Below, piece by piece: positions 9,138 to 18,235 of a DNA stretch of 64,000 nt (position 1 is its first letter; the number at the start of each line of letters is the position of its first letter). The DNA is from Candidatus Pacearchaeota archaeon. Its GTDB lineage: Archaea; Nanobdellota; Nanobdellia; Pacearchaeales; GW2011-AR1. Where the stretch lies: NCBI GenBank assembly GCA_023144035.1, contig JAGLGM010000002.1, forward strand, positions 62,001 through 126,000, in the 5' to 3' direction. The notes below the pieces were generated by a model. The model made no database searches and was not told the DNA's origin. It saw nothing but the letters and a program-made list of their open reading frames with translations. The translations under genes and the position numbers were made by a program.

Positions 9138-10006
9138 TGTCTTTTAACCTCCAAATTAGTTTTTTCAAGAGCATCCATACAAGCTTTGATTAAATTAAAT
9201 GTAGTTCTTACTCTTCCAGAAGTTCTACTATAAACATCTTTAATTCCTGCAAATTTTAATATTTTTTTCAATTCATTTCCAACAACTAATCCTGTTCCTT
9301 GTGAGGCAGGAATCAATGTAACTTTAACACTTCCAGCTTTTCCTGTAACTTTAAATGGAACTGTATGCAATTCTGAGCAATCACAATCAAAACCTGCACA
9401 AGTTCTTTTTACTTTGATTATGTTTAATTTTGCTTTTCTTATTGCTTTATCTCTTGCAGGTAAAGTTTCTTTAGCTTTTCCTGTACCAATACCTATATGT
9501 CCATTTTCATCACCAATAACAGCCATTGCAGAGAAAGTAGGTGCATTTCCCTCTTTTGTTTTTCTTTGAGTTTGTCTCCATGCTCTTCTTTTTCCACCAC
9601 CAAATTTACCTTTTGATTGTCCAATAGATAATAAATCAGATTTTAAATTAACTAATGAGTCAACAATTTCTGATTCCAAAATCTTTTTTTTATTGTCTAA
9701 TATTTCATCAATATTTTTAATTTTTTCAGATTTTACTTCATCTCCTAATTTTGTTTTAGGATTCCAAGCTTCAATTACTTCTTCTCTTGTAGGTTCTCCT
9801 CTTCTTCCCCTTTTCTCTTCCTTTTTAGGTTCTTCCTTTTTATCTTCTCCATTTTCTTTTTCCATTTTTTTTAATTCTTCTAAATCTGATTTATCTAAAA
9901 CTTCTTCTGGTTTTTCAGCATATTCGTCTTGTTCTTGATTTTTCAAGGGCGAAGCCTGAACTTGTTCAGAACTTTTTTCAATTTTTTGTTTTTCTTCTTC
10001 TGTCAT
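9134..10006 (-). CDS. Ribosomal protein uS5 with acidic N-terminal extension
   Basis: EAWNPKTKLGDEVK..., GHIGIGTGKAKETLPARDKAIRKAKLN; operon position. Confidence 0.95.
   Translation of the reverse strand: MTEEEKQKIEKSSEQVQASPLKNQEQDEYAEKPEEVLDKSDLEELKKMEKENGEDKKEEPKKEEKRGRRGEPTREEVIEAWNPKTKLGDEVKSEKIKNIDEILDNKKKILESEIVDSLVNLKSDLLSIGQSKGKFGGGKRRAWRQTQRKTKEGNAPTFSAMAVIGDENGHIGIGTGKAKETLPARDKAIRKAKLNIIKVKRTCAGFDCDCSELHTVPFKVTGKAGSVKVTLIPASQGTGLVVGNELKKILKFAGIKDVYSRTSGRVRTTFNLIKACMDALEKTNLEVKRQ
9951..9970. repeat. Palindromic element copy inside uS5 N-terminal extension
   Basis: GAAGCCTGAACTTGTTCAGA, identical 20-mer to 13759..13778; encodes SEQVQAS. Confidence 0.7.
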
Positions 10007-10008
10007 TT

Positions 10009-10494
10009 TTATTTTTCAATTTTTAATTTAATTTCTTCAAAAGGAATTTTATTTTTCATATGTTCTCCCTTTAATCTATTTTCATCAGGACAAACTTTAT
10101 CGTCACAACTAATATCTAAACCATTATCTTTTAATCCCTTTAAAAAAGCATATGTTTTTGTTTTATGAATCATTTTAATCATCCCAAAATCAATTATTGG
10201 TTTTTCTAATTTATTATCTTTTATTTTTTTACTCATTAATGAACCAAACAAATATGCAGCAGAAATAGATTTAAGACTCCCTTTAAATTCATTTGGCCAA
10301 CCAAATTTTAACAATTCTTTAGAATTTCCACCTAATTTTATTTCATCTTTAGCTTCTTTACTAATCACATATTGTGCAATTAAATATTTGTTTGTTTTTC
10401 TAAATACAAGTCTTGGAGAATTACTTTTTAAGAGTTTTATTCTTTTTGCATAATCTGTTTTTGCTTCTTTTCTTCTTCGCTTTACTACTTTCAT
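10009..10494 (-). CDS. Ribosomal protein uL18
   Basis: RRRKEAKTDYAKRIKLLKSNSPRLVFRKTNKYLIAQ. Confidence 0.93.
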   Translation of the reverse strand: MKVVKRRRKEAKTDYAKRIKLLKSNSPRLVFRKTNKYLIAQYVISKEAKDEIKLGGNSKELLKFGWPNEFKGSLKSISAAYLFGSLMSKKIKDNKLEKPIIDFGMIKMIHKTKTYAFLKGLKDNGLDISCDDKVCPDENRLKGEHMKNKIPFEEIKLKIEK

Positions 10495-10898
10495 TTTTTG
10501 TCCCTCCTAATATGTTCTTTTAAATTACCTAAACTTTTATAATATTTATTTCTTATTTTCTTTCGAATATCTAGGGCTTCATCTCTTGATAATTTTCCAT
10601 GGTTTCTTAATTCTCTAACATATTTTCTCAATTTTCTTGTCATAATAACATAATCTGCTTTTCTTGTTTTTACTTTTTTTCTTATATTTCCTGTACTTCT
10701 TTTACTTTTTTTCTTTAAATTCTTTTTTCTACCTTTAATTTCTTTTACAATTATTGCTCCATCTTTTTGAAGATCCTTAATATCTTGTTTAGTTATAGCT
10801 TCCTTAATATCTTCTAATCTTGATTTTACAAACACAATTCTATCTTTTCCAACTTTTAGTGTTTTTACAGCTAGTAATTTCTTTTTACTTAAATTCAT
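10491..10898 (-). CDS. Ribosomal protein eL19
   Basis: NLSKKKLLAVKTLKVGKDRI...GNIRKKVKTRKADYV. Confidence 0.92.
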   Translation of the reverse strand: MNLSKKKLLAVKTLKVGKDRIVFVKSRLEDIKEAITKQDIKDLQKDGAIIVKEIKGRKKNLKKKSKRSTGNIRKKVKTRKADYVIMTRKLRKYVRELRNHGKLSRDEALDIRKKIRNKYYKSLGNLKEHIRRDKK

Positions 10899-11317
10899 TT
10901 TTTATTCTCCATTGGTTTATCATTTGATTTTGGATTTTTATCAACTTTTTTTATTTCCTTTTTGATTTCTTTTTTCTTTAGTTTATTTTTCTCAAGAAAA
11001 GTATTCATATTTACATTTAGTAATTGAATTCTTAATTCTTTTGCTTTCTTTACTATTTCTATTTTCTTTTTCATTCCAACATTACCTATGCTAACAGCAG
11101 ATTTTTTATCAATTTTTTCAAGTTCTTTTGAATTATAAATAACAATTGTTTTTTCATTTTCAGTGTTTTTATAACCAATACTTACTCTAGCAGGATATCC
11201 TCTTCTTCTTTCTCTCATTTTATTATCTCTTCCAGTAGGTCTTCTCCAAACTTGTTTCTTTTTCCTTCTTTTTCCTAATTTAGAATATCTATTTGAAATT
11301 CTTCTCAAAAAAGTCAT
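10895..11317 (-). CDS. Ribosomal protein eL32
   Basis: FLRRISNRYSKLGKRRKKKQVWRRPTGRDNKMRERRRGYPARVSIGYK. Confidence 0.93.
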   Translation of the reverse strand: MTFLRRISNRYSKLGKRRKKKQVWRRPTGRDNKMRERRRGYPARVSIGYKNTENEKTIVIYNSKELEKIDKKSAVSIGNVGMKKKIEIVKKAKELRIQLLNVNMNTFLEKNKLKKKEIKKEIKKVDKNPKSNDKPMENKK

Positions 11318-11859
11318 TACATATCCCTCCCTGCTTTACTTGTAATAAAAATACCATCTTGAAAAACTCTACGATCTTTATTTCTAATTTTAGTGGCTTT
11401 TTCAAAGTTAGCTGCAGCTTGTCCTGCAGATTCTTTATCATTTGAAGTAATAGTTATTATTTCTCCTTTAATATCAACTTCAACGTTTTTTGGAATTTTT
11501 AATTTCCGAGGTATTTTTTCACCAACAAAGTTTTTTACAGTTGCATCATTACCTTGGATATCTACAGTCATAGGAAAGTGACTTGAACATATTTTTAATT
11601 TATATTCAAAACCTTCTTTAATTCCTTTAAGCATATTTTTTATATGTGCGGCAAAAGTATTTATCATTTTCTTTTCATTTTTTGTAGCCTTTTTAGCTCC
11701 AATGATAATTAAGTTATCTTTTTTCTCAAAATCAAGTTTACCTACTCTAAATTCTCTTTCATTTTCTCCTTTTTCTCCTTTTACAATTAACTTATTCTCT
11801 TCAATATTTGCTTCTACACCTTCTGGAATTTCAATTTTTTGAATAATTTCTTTTTTCAT
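11317..11859 (-). CDS. Ribosomal protein uL6
   Basis: EIPEGVEANIEENKLIVKGEKGENER, KATKIRNKDRRVFQDGIFI. Confidence 0.93.
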   Translation of the reverse strand: MKKEIIQKIEIPEGVEANIEENKLIVKGEKGENEREFRVGKLDFEKKDNLIIIGAKKATKNEKKMINTFAAHIKNMLKGIKEGFEYKLKICSSHFPMTVDIQGNDATVKNFVGEKIPRKLKIPKNVEVDIKGEIITITSNDKESAGQAAANFEKATKIRNKDRRVFQDGIFITSKAGRDM

Positions 11860-11926
11860 TTTATTTATAAAATAAATCCACAGGTTTTATCCAAGGACCC
11901 ACTAAAATTTATTTTGAGTGTTTTCA

Positions 11927-12307
11927 TTAGTAAAAATAAGCAATTAAGCTTCCTCCTATTTGTTCTTCTTGAGCTTCTTCATGAGTAATTAATCCTTTAT
12001 TAGTTGAAACAATCATTATACCAATATTTCTTGCAGGCAAGTATCTCCTTCTATATTTTTCAATATTTCCTTTTCCAACACTAAATCTAGGTTTAATTGC
12101 TTTACATTCAAATAAATCTCCAATAGTTATTTCTAAAGATTTTTCTTTTCCATCTATTTTATATCTCTTTATTGCTCCTTTTTGTTTCATAATTTTTAAA
12201 ACTTCAATTAAAAGATTTGAAATTCTTTTGATTACCACTACATCTTTTCTTGCCTTCTTGGCATTTCTTATCATATTTAATCCATCTGCAACAATATCTT
12301 GACTCAT
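11927..12307 (-). CDS. Ribosomal protein uS8
   Basis: DIVADGLNMIRNAKKARKDVV...PARNIGIMIVSTNKGLITHEEA. Confidence 0.95.
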   Translation of the reverse strand: MSQDIVADGLNMIRNAKKARKDVVVIKRISNLLIEVLKIMKQKGAIKRYKIDGKEKSLEITIGDLFECKAIKPRFSVGKGNIEKYRRRYLPARNIGIMIVSTNKGLITHEEAQEEQIGGSLIAYFY

Positions 12308-12308
12308 T

Positions 12309-12539
12309 TTAGTTATATTTTGTAAAACCGATTTCTACAGCAACTTCTCTGAAGCAATGTCGGCATAAATTTAATCCGTATGATTTTATATGTGCACCAT
12401 ATCTTCCACATCTTTCACATTTTTTTGCAGCAATTCCAATTTTTCTATCTTTTGGTTTACAGTGTTTTATGAACTTTGCCCTTACCTCTGGCTTGTTCTC
12501 TAATTGTTTCAATATTTTTTTCCAATCACTTGCTGTCAT
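12309..12539 (-). CDS. Ribosomal protein uS14
   Basis: [27 protein letters not shown]. Confidence 0.95.
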   Translation of the reverse strand: MTASDWKKILKQLENKPEVRAKFIKHCKPKDRKIGIAAKKCERCGRYGAHIKSYGLNLCRHCFREVAVEIGFTKYN

Positions 12540-12542
12540 AGT

Positions 12543-13076
12543 TTAAGTAAATTCAGTATTGAATTTTTCCTCCATAAATTTGATTATTTCTTCCTTTGTA
12601 ATTGTTTGTTTTTTTGGAACTTTTCCTTTTTTTATTTTTCTTAATTTAATTCTTCTTCCACTTCTCTTAAAAACAATTGTAACATCAAATCCCCTTATTC
12701 CAATATCTCTTTGATATTCTGCTCCTGGAATTTCAATGTATTCTTTTATACCAAAAGAAAAGTTATTTTCACTTATTTGTTTTTTCTTTAAAGTGTTATC
12801 AATAGTAACTAAAAGTCTTTTTAAAAGTTCTTCAAAATCTTTTCTGATAGTTACTACAGCCCCAACTTCTAAATTAGGTCTCACATTTAAAGTAGGAATT
12901 CTTTTTCCAGATCTTGTTTTTGCAGGTTTTCTTTTAGTTAATAATTCAAGAAGTTTAAATCCTTTTTCTAATTCTTCTGCAAGCCCACCTACGCTTAGAA
13001 CAACTTTCTCTATTTTGATTTCTCTCATCAAATTTTCTTTGGAATTTGGTGAATGAGAATTTTGATTTGATTTCAT
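12543..13076 (-). CDS. Ribosomal protein uL5 (true start may be the internal MREIKIEKV)
   Basis: MREIKIEKVVLSVGGLAEELEKGFKLLELLTKRKPAKTRS; ORF-track start overlaps eS4 stop as ATGA. Confidence 0.92.
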   Translation of the reverse strand: MKSNQNSHSPNSKENLMREIKIEKVVLSVGGLAEELEKGFKLLELLTKRKPAKTRSGKRIPTLNVRPNLEVGAVVTIRKDFEELLKRLLVTIDNTLKKKQISENNFSFGIKEYIEIPGAEYQRDIGIRGFDVTIVFKRSGRRIKLRKIKKGKVPKKQTITKEEIIKFMEEKFNTEFT

Positions 13077-13720
13077 TTTATTATTAATAATTGTTTAATT
13101 AAAACATTAATTTTTGTATCTTCAAAAGATAGTTCTGCCATTTTTCTTACTTGGTCTATTTTATTTATATTTGCTTTTTTCCCTGCGTGCTTACCTGCAA
13201 AAACTAAAACATCTCCTTTTTCTTTTAATGGAAGACATTTTTCAATTTTCTTTTTATTTAAATTAATTAAAACAGAATCATTAACATTACATTTAATATC
13301 TGACAAGAAATTTTTCCCATCACTTAAATTTAATTGAGTTTTTTTACCTTTCAAAATTTTCTTATTGATTACTTTAGCAACTTTATGTGTTTCTTCTCCT
13401 GCATTAATCTTTTCAATTTGGAACTTTCCTTTTTCAGATAAAGAAAGCCTATAATTTTCATTTGAGGGAACAATTGTAAGAATATCAAATAATAAGATAC
13501 TATTTTTTTCATTTTTTATAAGAGACCCATTTAATAAAATATTTTTTTCATGAATAACTTTTTTTACTTCTTTCCTATTTTGAGCTAATTTTAACATATC
13601 TCTTAAAGCAACTAAGATGGGAATTCCATTAGAAATATTTGAGTTAGGTCTAACTACATAAGCTGTACCTTTTCTTTTTATTGGCCAATTTTTAGGAACT
13701 TTTTGTCTTTTTAAGTGCAT
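13073..13720 (-). CDS. Ribosomal protein eS4
   Basis: MHLKRQKVPKNWPIKRKGTAYVVRPNSNISNGIPILVALRDML. Confidence 0.95.
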   Translation of the reverse strand: MHLKRQKVPKNWPIKRKGTAYVVRPNSNISNGIPILVALRDMLKLAQNRKEVKKVIHEKNILLNGSLIKNEKNSILLFDILTIVPSNENYRLSLSEKGKFQIEKINAGEETHKVAKVINKKILKGKKTQLNLSDGKNFLSDIKCNVNDSVLINLNKKKIEKCLPLKEKGDVLVFAGKHAGKKANINKIDQVRKMAELSFEDTKINVLIKQLLIIK

Positions 13721-14162
13721 TTTCTTTTTCTCCTTTCGTTCTCAATTTTTTTGAGGATGAAGCCTGAACTTGTTCAGAGCCTGTTTTAATTTCTTTCTTT
13801 TTTAATCTTTTTTTATCTTCTAAAATTAATTCAATAATTTGAAGATTTGAAGGTCTTAAATTTACATTTACTTTTGAACCATCTAATTTCTTAACTTGAA
13901 TACCTTCAACTGTTATTTTTTGCATTTTTAACTTTACCGATAATACTTTTCCTTGTTTTCCTTTATATTTACCTCTTTTAATTTTTACAACATCATCTTT
14001 TCTAACAGCTAAATTTCTTTTTTCATGCTTTTTTCTTAATTCTTTAGATAAATTTACACTCACAAGTTTCTTTTTTACATGTAATGGGGCTTGAGCTACA
14101 TATTTTCTTTGTTTACGAGGCTGTTTACTCGATTTCCATGATGTACTAAATTTCTTTTTCAT
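13692..14162 (-). CDS. Ribosomal protein uL24 with C-terminal extension
   Basis: MKKKFSTSWKSSKQPRKQRKYVAQAPLHVKKK...VRKDDVVKIKRGKYKGKQGKV; start chosen at MKKKF rather than track start 14204. Confidence 0.92.
   Translation of the reverse strand: MKKKFSTSWKSSKQPRKQRKYVAQAPLHVKKKLVSVNLSKELRKKHEKRNLAVRKDDVVKIKRGKYKGKQGKVLSVKLKMQKITVEGIQVKKLDGSKVNVNLRPSNLQIIELILEDKKRLKKKEIKTGSEQVQASSSKKLRTKGEKENALKKTKSS
13759..13778. repeat. Palindromic element copy inside uL24 C-terminal extension
   Basis: GAAGCCTGAACTTGTTCAGA, identical to 9951..9970; encodes SEQVQAS. Confidence 0.7.
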
Positions 14163-14164
14163 TT

Positions 14165-14566
14165 TTAATATACAATTGAAGCAATTTTCGCAACTTGCGG
14201 CCATCGCTCTAAAACCTCCCTTGCAATAGGACCTTTAATTTGAGTTCCTTTTGGATTTCCTTTTTCATCTTTTAATATTGCTACTGCATTATCTTCAAAA
14301 GCAATTCTTTCTCCATTTAATCTTCTATAAGATTTTTTTTGTCTTATTATAACAGCATCAAATACTTTTCCTTTCATGTCTGGCACACCTTTCTTAACAC
14401 TAACTTTTACCCAATCAGCCATCTTTGCACACACTTGCTTTCCTTTTTTAGATTTACTTCTTTTTACTGAAACTAATTTAACCATTTTTGCACCACTATT
14501 ATCAGAAGAAGGCATGATTGCTCCTAAATTTAATCCTGCTGTTGCTTTTGCGCTTATAGGTTTCAT
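14165..14566 (-). CDS. Ribosomal protein uL14
   Basis: DNSGAKMVKLVSVKR...GDAVIIRQKKSYRRLNGERIAFEDNAVAIL-like. Confidence 0.95.
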   Translation of the reverse strand: MKPISAKATAGLNLGAIMPSSDNSGAKMVKLVSVKRSKSKKGKQVCAKMADWVKVSVKKGVPDMKGKVFDAVIIRQKKSYRRLNGERIAFEDNAVAILKDEKGNPKGTQIKGPIAREVLERWPQVAKIASIVY

Positions 14567-14567
14567 T

Positions 14568-14897
14568 TTAGTTTACATTTGTTGCAGGAATGACTAATTT
14601 TTTTCCTGCAGATAATTTAATTATTTTTTTTGTCAACATTGATTCAAACAATTCAGTATCTATTTTATCAATTTCCATAAAACCCTCTGTAGAAAGTTTT
14701 TTTCCATTATATATACCTACTTCTGAAGAAAGATTGTTATTAGTAATGTCTTCTGCAAATTTTGAACTAATATTTTCTAAAAATTTATTATACTCTTCTT
14801 TTTTTAAATCATAATTAACAGAGAGAGATTTATTTCCCATTATTAATTGGTAATTTTCACAATTATTTTCTTGACCAACAATAATTATTGCTTTCAT
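14568..14897 (-). CDS. Uncharacterised protein encoded inside the ribosomal operon between uS17 and uL14
   Basis: 109-aa ORF tightly packed between uS17 (overlap) and uL14 (1-nt gap); no family recognised. Confidence 0.75.
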   Translation of the reverse strand: MKAIIIVGQENNCENYQLIMGNKSLSVNYDLKKEEYNKFLENISSKFAEDITNNNLSSEVGIYNGKKLSTEGFMEIDKIDTELFESMLTKKIIKLSAGKKLVIPATNVN

Positions 14898-15256
14898 TTT
14901 CCAACCTCCGCAACATCTTTAATTTTTTTAATAACTACAAAATGGATTATTTTACTAAGAGGCCTACATTCTTGAATCTTAATTTGGTCACCAATATTAA
15001 TTTCTTTTTCCATACAAACAGGCAATCTAGCATGTAATTTTGTTCTTGATTTAGCATATCTCTCATATTTCCTAACATAAATCATTCTCTCAAATTCAAT
15101 AACTACTCTTTTATGAAATTTCTTAATAACTTTTCCTTCAAAAACTCTTCCTCTAACTTTTAAATTTCCATGTTTATGGCAATCTTTGTCAGTACATACA
15201 GCTTCAGCTATTTTTACTTTTTTCTCGTTGTTTATTTTTTCTTCTTTCTTTTTCAT
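14894..15256 (-). CDS. Ribosomal protein uS17
   Basis: RGRVFEGKVIKKFHKRVVIEFERMIYVRKYERYAKSRTKLHARLPVCMEKEINIGDQIKIQECRPLSK. Confidence 0.95.
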   Translation of the reverse strand: MKKKEEKINNEKKVKIAEAVCTDKDCHKHGNLKVRGRVFEGKVIKKFHKRVVIEFERMIYVRKYERYAKSRTKLHARLPVCMEKEINIGDQIKIQECRPLSKIIHFVVIKKIKDVAEVGK

Positions 15257-15280
15257 TTTCTTGTTTTATTTTGTGTATGC

Positions 15281-15580
15281 TTATTCCTCAATACTGTTTT
15301 CTTCAAATCCTAAACCAATTAAAAGAGGTTTTATTCTCTTTACATGATCTCCTTGAAGCTCGATTACATTGTCTTTAGAAGTTCCTCCGCAAGCCAGTTC
15401 ATTTTTCAGACTTTTTGCGATTTTCTTCACATCAACATCGTTCTCGAATCCACTAACCACAGTAACTATCTTACCATATCTCTTCTTATCTGTAGTTATT
15501 TTTATTCTTTGCGAACTTTTAACCATTTGTTCGCATACACATGCTTGCTCAGGCAAGCCACATTTTGGACATATTTCCAT
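15281..15580 (-). CDS. Translation initiation factor aIF1 (SUI1/YciH)
   Basis: MEICPKCGLPEQACVCE...RIKITTDKKRYGKIVTVVSGF...LACGGTSKDNVIELQGDH; start shortened from track to MEICPKCG to avoid overlap with uL29. Confidence 0.92.
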   Translation of the reverse strand: MEICPKCGLPEQACVCEQMVKSSQRIKITTDKKRYGKIVTVVSGFENDVDVKKIAKSLKNELACGGTSKDNVIELQGDHVKRIKPLLIGLGFEENSIEE

Positions 15581-15581
15581 G

Positions 15582-15749
15582 TTATTTGTTGAGTGTAAGT
15601 ATTCTTGCAATCATTTTTTTAATTTGGTGTGTTTTACTGCTACTAGTTTTAGCAGCTGCAGTTTTTGATTTGATTAATTCCATTTTTAATTCTTTTAATT
15701 TCTTTTCCCTATCTTCTTTATTTAAATTTTTTAATTGTTTGAATTTCAT
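15582..15749 (-). CDS. Ribosomal protein uL29
   Basis: Hand translation (absent from ORF track): MKFKQLKNLNKEDREKKLKELKMELIKSKTAAAKTSSSKTHQIKKMIARILTLNK*; operon position. Confidence 0.9.
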   Translation of the reverse strand: MKFKQLKNLNKEDREKKLKELKMELIKSKTAAAKTSSSKTHQIKKMIARILTLNK

Positions 15750-16447
15750 TTTTTAGATTTTAATTTTTTAATTTTCTTTTTAGGTTTTTCTTCTTTTATA
15801 GGTGCTTCAAAATTAGTTTTTAATGTTTGAAGTAATTTTTCATCAATATTGATTTTATCTTTTAATATAGCATGAGGCGAAAGAATACTAACTTTTACAC
15901 CAACTGTTCCAGGTTTTGTTTGTGCTCTTGCTTGAGCTCTATCAACTACTTTTGCACTATCTCCTGTTTTTTTTAAATATCCTTGAGCAAATCTCCATGA
16001 TTTAGCCCTTGAACCAGGAAGTTTACCACTTAATCTTATTTCAGTACCTAAAGCACCGGCGTTGATGATTTTTTGTAATGTTCTATATGCAACAACTTTA
16101 AATTTTAGTGGGCCAAATCTTTCTAATGAAAGAGCAATTTCATCTGCATTTATTTGTGCATCAAATTCAGGTTCTGTTATTTCATCAATTTCAACATGTG
16201 GATTTTCTAATTTAAATTTGGTTTTTAATATTGCAGTTAATTCCATAATCTTTTCTCCACCTCTCCCAATTATTAAACCAGGTTTATTTGTAGAAATAAT
16301 AATTTTTTCACCAACAGGAGTATATGCTATCTTAACTTTACTTATTTTACCTTTTCCTAAAGATTCCTTAATATATTCTTTAATAGCAAATTCTTCTTTT
16401 TTAAATTTTACAATGTTTCTTTCTTCCATCTTACTTTTTTCCTCCAT
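15746..16447 (-). CDS. Ribosomal protein uS3 (KH domain)
   Basis: KIIISTNKPGLIIGRGGEKIMELT, IRLSGKLPGSRAKSWRFAQGYLKKTGD. Confidence 0.95.
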   Translation of the reverse strand: MEEKSKMEERNIVKFKKEEFAIKEYIKESLGKGKISKVKIAYTPVGEKIIISTNKPGLIIGRGGEKIMELTAILKTKFKLENPHVEIDEITEPEFDAQINADEIALSLERFGPLKFKVVAYRTLQKIINAGALGTEIRLSGKLPGSRAKSWRFAQGYLKKTGDSAKVVDRAQARAQTKPGTVGVKVSILSPHAILKDKINIDEKLLQTLKTNFEAPIKEEKPKKKIKKLKSKK

Positions 16448-17135
16448 TCTTTTTAACTTTCTTTTTGTTTTTTAATTGAGTTTGATCTTTTGCAGTTATT
16501 TTAACATGTGTTCTTTTTTTCTGTGTTCTTCCAAACCTTCCATAAGGTCTTGCTGCCATATTAGCCATAGCTTCCACAATAATTGGTTCATCTAAACTAC
16601 CTTCATTTGCATTTGCAGCTAAACTTTTTAGTATATTTATAAAGTTCTTTGCAGCTTTTTTTGGAAATCTTCCTGAAGAAATTCCTTTTCCTTTTCTGTG
16701 TGGGATTTCCCCAGTCATTGGAACAGCTTTTCTTCCTATTTCTACTTTTCTTAAATCTCTAATAGCATCTCTAATTTTTTTCTTCATAATAAATTTACAA
16801 ACAAATTTAGCATCTTTAGTTGAAATTGGCAAATTAATTCCTTTTACAAAAACTTCTGTTTTTTTTATTTTTGGAGCTTCTTTTTTTTGTTTGACATTTT
16901 TAGTGGGGGAGTCCTGAGGTTTTGTTTCAGAAACTGCTTCTTTTTTTTCAGGAGCTTTTTGTTCTTCCACATTTTCTAATTTTTCTTTACTTGTTTTTAC
17001 AATTTCAGTCTTTTTTTCTTCTACTTTTTTAGAAGCTTCGATTACTTTTTCTGGTTTTTTCACTTTTCCAACTACTTCTTGTTTTTTCATAGCTTTTTTT
17101 TCTTTTTGTTGAGGGTTGTAATTTTTTTCTGTCAT
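16431..17135 (-). CDS. Ribosomal protein uL22 with charged N-terminal extension
   Basis: VPMTGEIPHRKGKGISSGRFPKKAAKNFINILKSL...MAARPYGRFGRTQKKRTHVKI. Confidence 0.93.
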   Translation of the reverse strand: MTEKNYNPQQKEKKAMKKQEVVGKVKKPEKVIEASKKVEEKKTEIVKTSKEKLENVEEQKAPEKKEAVSETKPQDSPTKNVKQKKEAPKIKKTEVFVKGINLPISTKDAKFVCKFIMKKKIRDAIRDLRKVEIGRKAVPMTGEIPHRKGKGISSGRFPKKAAKNFINILKSLAANANEGSLDEPIIVEAMANMAARPYGRFGRTQKKRTHVKITAKDQTQLKNKKKVKKNGGKK

Positions 17136-17137
17136 TT

Positions 17138-17533
17138 TTATTTCTTAGATTTTGATCTAGTTCCTTTAGTACCTCCTACTCCAGCACTACTATGTTTAAC
17201 TCTATTTCTTGTTGGAGCAAATTCTCCAAATTTATGTCCAAGCATTTCTCCAGTAACATCAACAAGAACAAAAGTATTTCCATTGTGAATTGAAATTTTC
17301 ATTCCAACCATTTGCGGAACAATAACCAAATCTCTTTGATGAGTTTTAATTCTTTTATCTTTTCTTTCTTTCTCTTTTGACCTATTAATAAAATCTTCAA
17401 TTTTTTGAAATTGTCTAAGAACAGTTCTTCTTTGTCTTGATCTTAAGTATTTTGCAAATTCTCGAACATCTAATTTTTTTAATTCTTCTATAGACATTCC
17501 CTTGTATTTGAATTCTTTCTTTTTTATTTCCAT
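17138..17533 (-). CDS. Ribosomal protein uS19
   Basis: KTHQRDLVIVPQMVGMKISIHNGNTFVLVDVTGEMLGHKFGEFAPTRNRVKHS. Confidence 0.96.
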   Translation of the reverse strand: MEIKKKEFKYKGMSIEELKKLDVREFAKYLRSRQRRTVLRQFQKIEDFINRSKEKERKDKRIKTHQRDLVIVPQMVGMKISIHNGNTFVLVDVTGEMLGHKFGEFAPTRNRVKHSSAGVGGTKGTRSKSKK

Positions 17534-17535
17534 TG

Positions 17536-18234
17536 TTATTTCCTTTTACCTGTTCTTCTTGGTCTTAATAGTCCAACTTTTCTTCCAGGAGGTGCATTTC
17601 TTTTAGCAATTTTACTTTTAGGATTTTTTGCTCTACCTGAACCAAATGGATGATCTATTGCATTCATCTTTACTGCAGATGTTCTAGGCCATAATTTACT
17701 TTTTGATCTTTTAATATGGTGTTTTTTACCAGCTTTAATAACTGGTTTATCAAGTCTACCACTTCCAGCACTAACCCCAATAATTGCTCTGCAATTTGAG
17801 TTTAACTTCTTTTCTTTTTTTGAAGGGAACATTATAAAAATAGAATCTTCAGTTATTCTATTAATTACTGCAGAATTTCCTCCACTTTTCATAAATTTTC
17901 CACCATCTCCAGGTCTAGATTCTATACAATATATTGGTGTTTTTATTGGAATATTTTTTAATTCAATTATATTTCCATCTTTTATTTCATTTCCACCAAA
18001 TTTTATTTTTTGACTTTCAAACATCCCTTTTGTTGCAGGAATATAAAAAGTTCCAGTAGGATATTTTATTTTTGCTAAAGGTGCTGTATGTGCTGAGGAA
18101 TTAAAAAGTTTTATTACTTGCCCTTCTCCTTCTAATTTTTTAGGATATTGGATTTTAAATCTAAAAGCTTTTCTTTTAACTTTATAAGTATGAGTTCCTC
18201 TTCCCCTTCGCTGCGAAATTATTCTTTTTCCCAT
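17536..18234 (-). CDS. Ribosomal protein uL2
   Basis: GKRIISQRRGRGTHTYK...MNAIDHPFGSGRAKNPKSKIAKRNAPPGRKVGLLRPRRTGKRK. Confidence 0.96.
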   Translation of the reverse strand: MGKRIISQRRGRGTHTYKVKRKAFRFKIQYPKKLEGEGQVIKLFNSSAHTAPLAKIKYPTGTFYIPATKGMFESQKIKFGGNEIKDGNIIELKNIPIKTPIYCIESRPGDGGKFMKSGGNSAVINRITEDSIFIMFPSKKEKKLNSNCRAIIGVSAGSGRLDKPVIKAGKKHHIKRSKSKLWPRTSAVKMNAIDHPFGSGRAKNPKSKIAKRNAPPGRKVGLLRPRRTGKRK

Positions 18235-18235
18235 T

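Noticed and set aside
12736-13056. 106-aa plus-strand ORF
   Set aside because: Antisense to uL5.
14568-14897. Annotating this ORF as RNase P subunit Rnp1/Rpp29
   Set aside because: Position is after uS17 rather than before it and the sequence lacks an obvious Rpp29 pattern; left as unknown.
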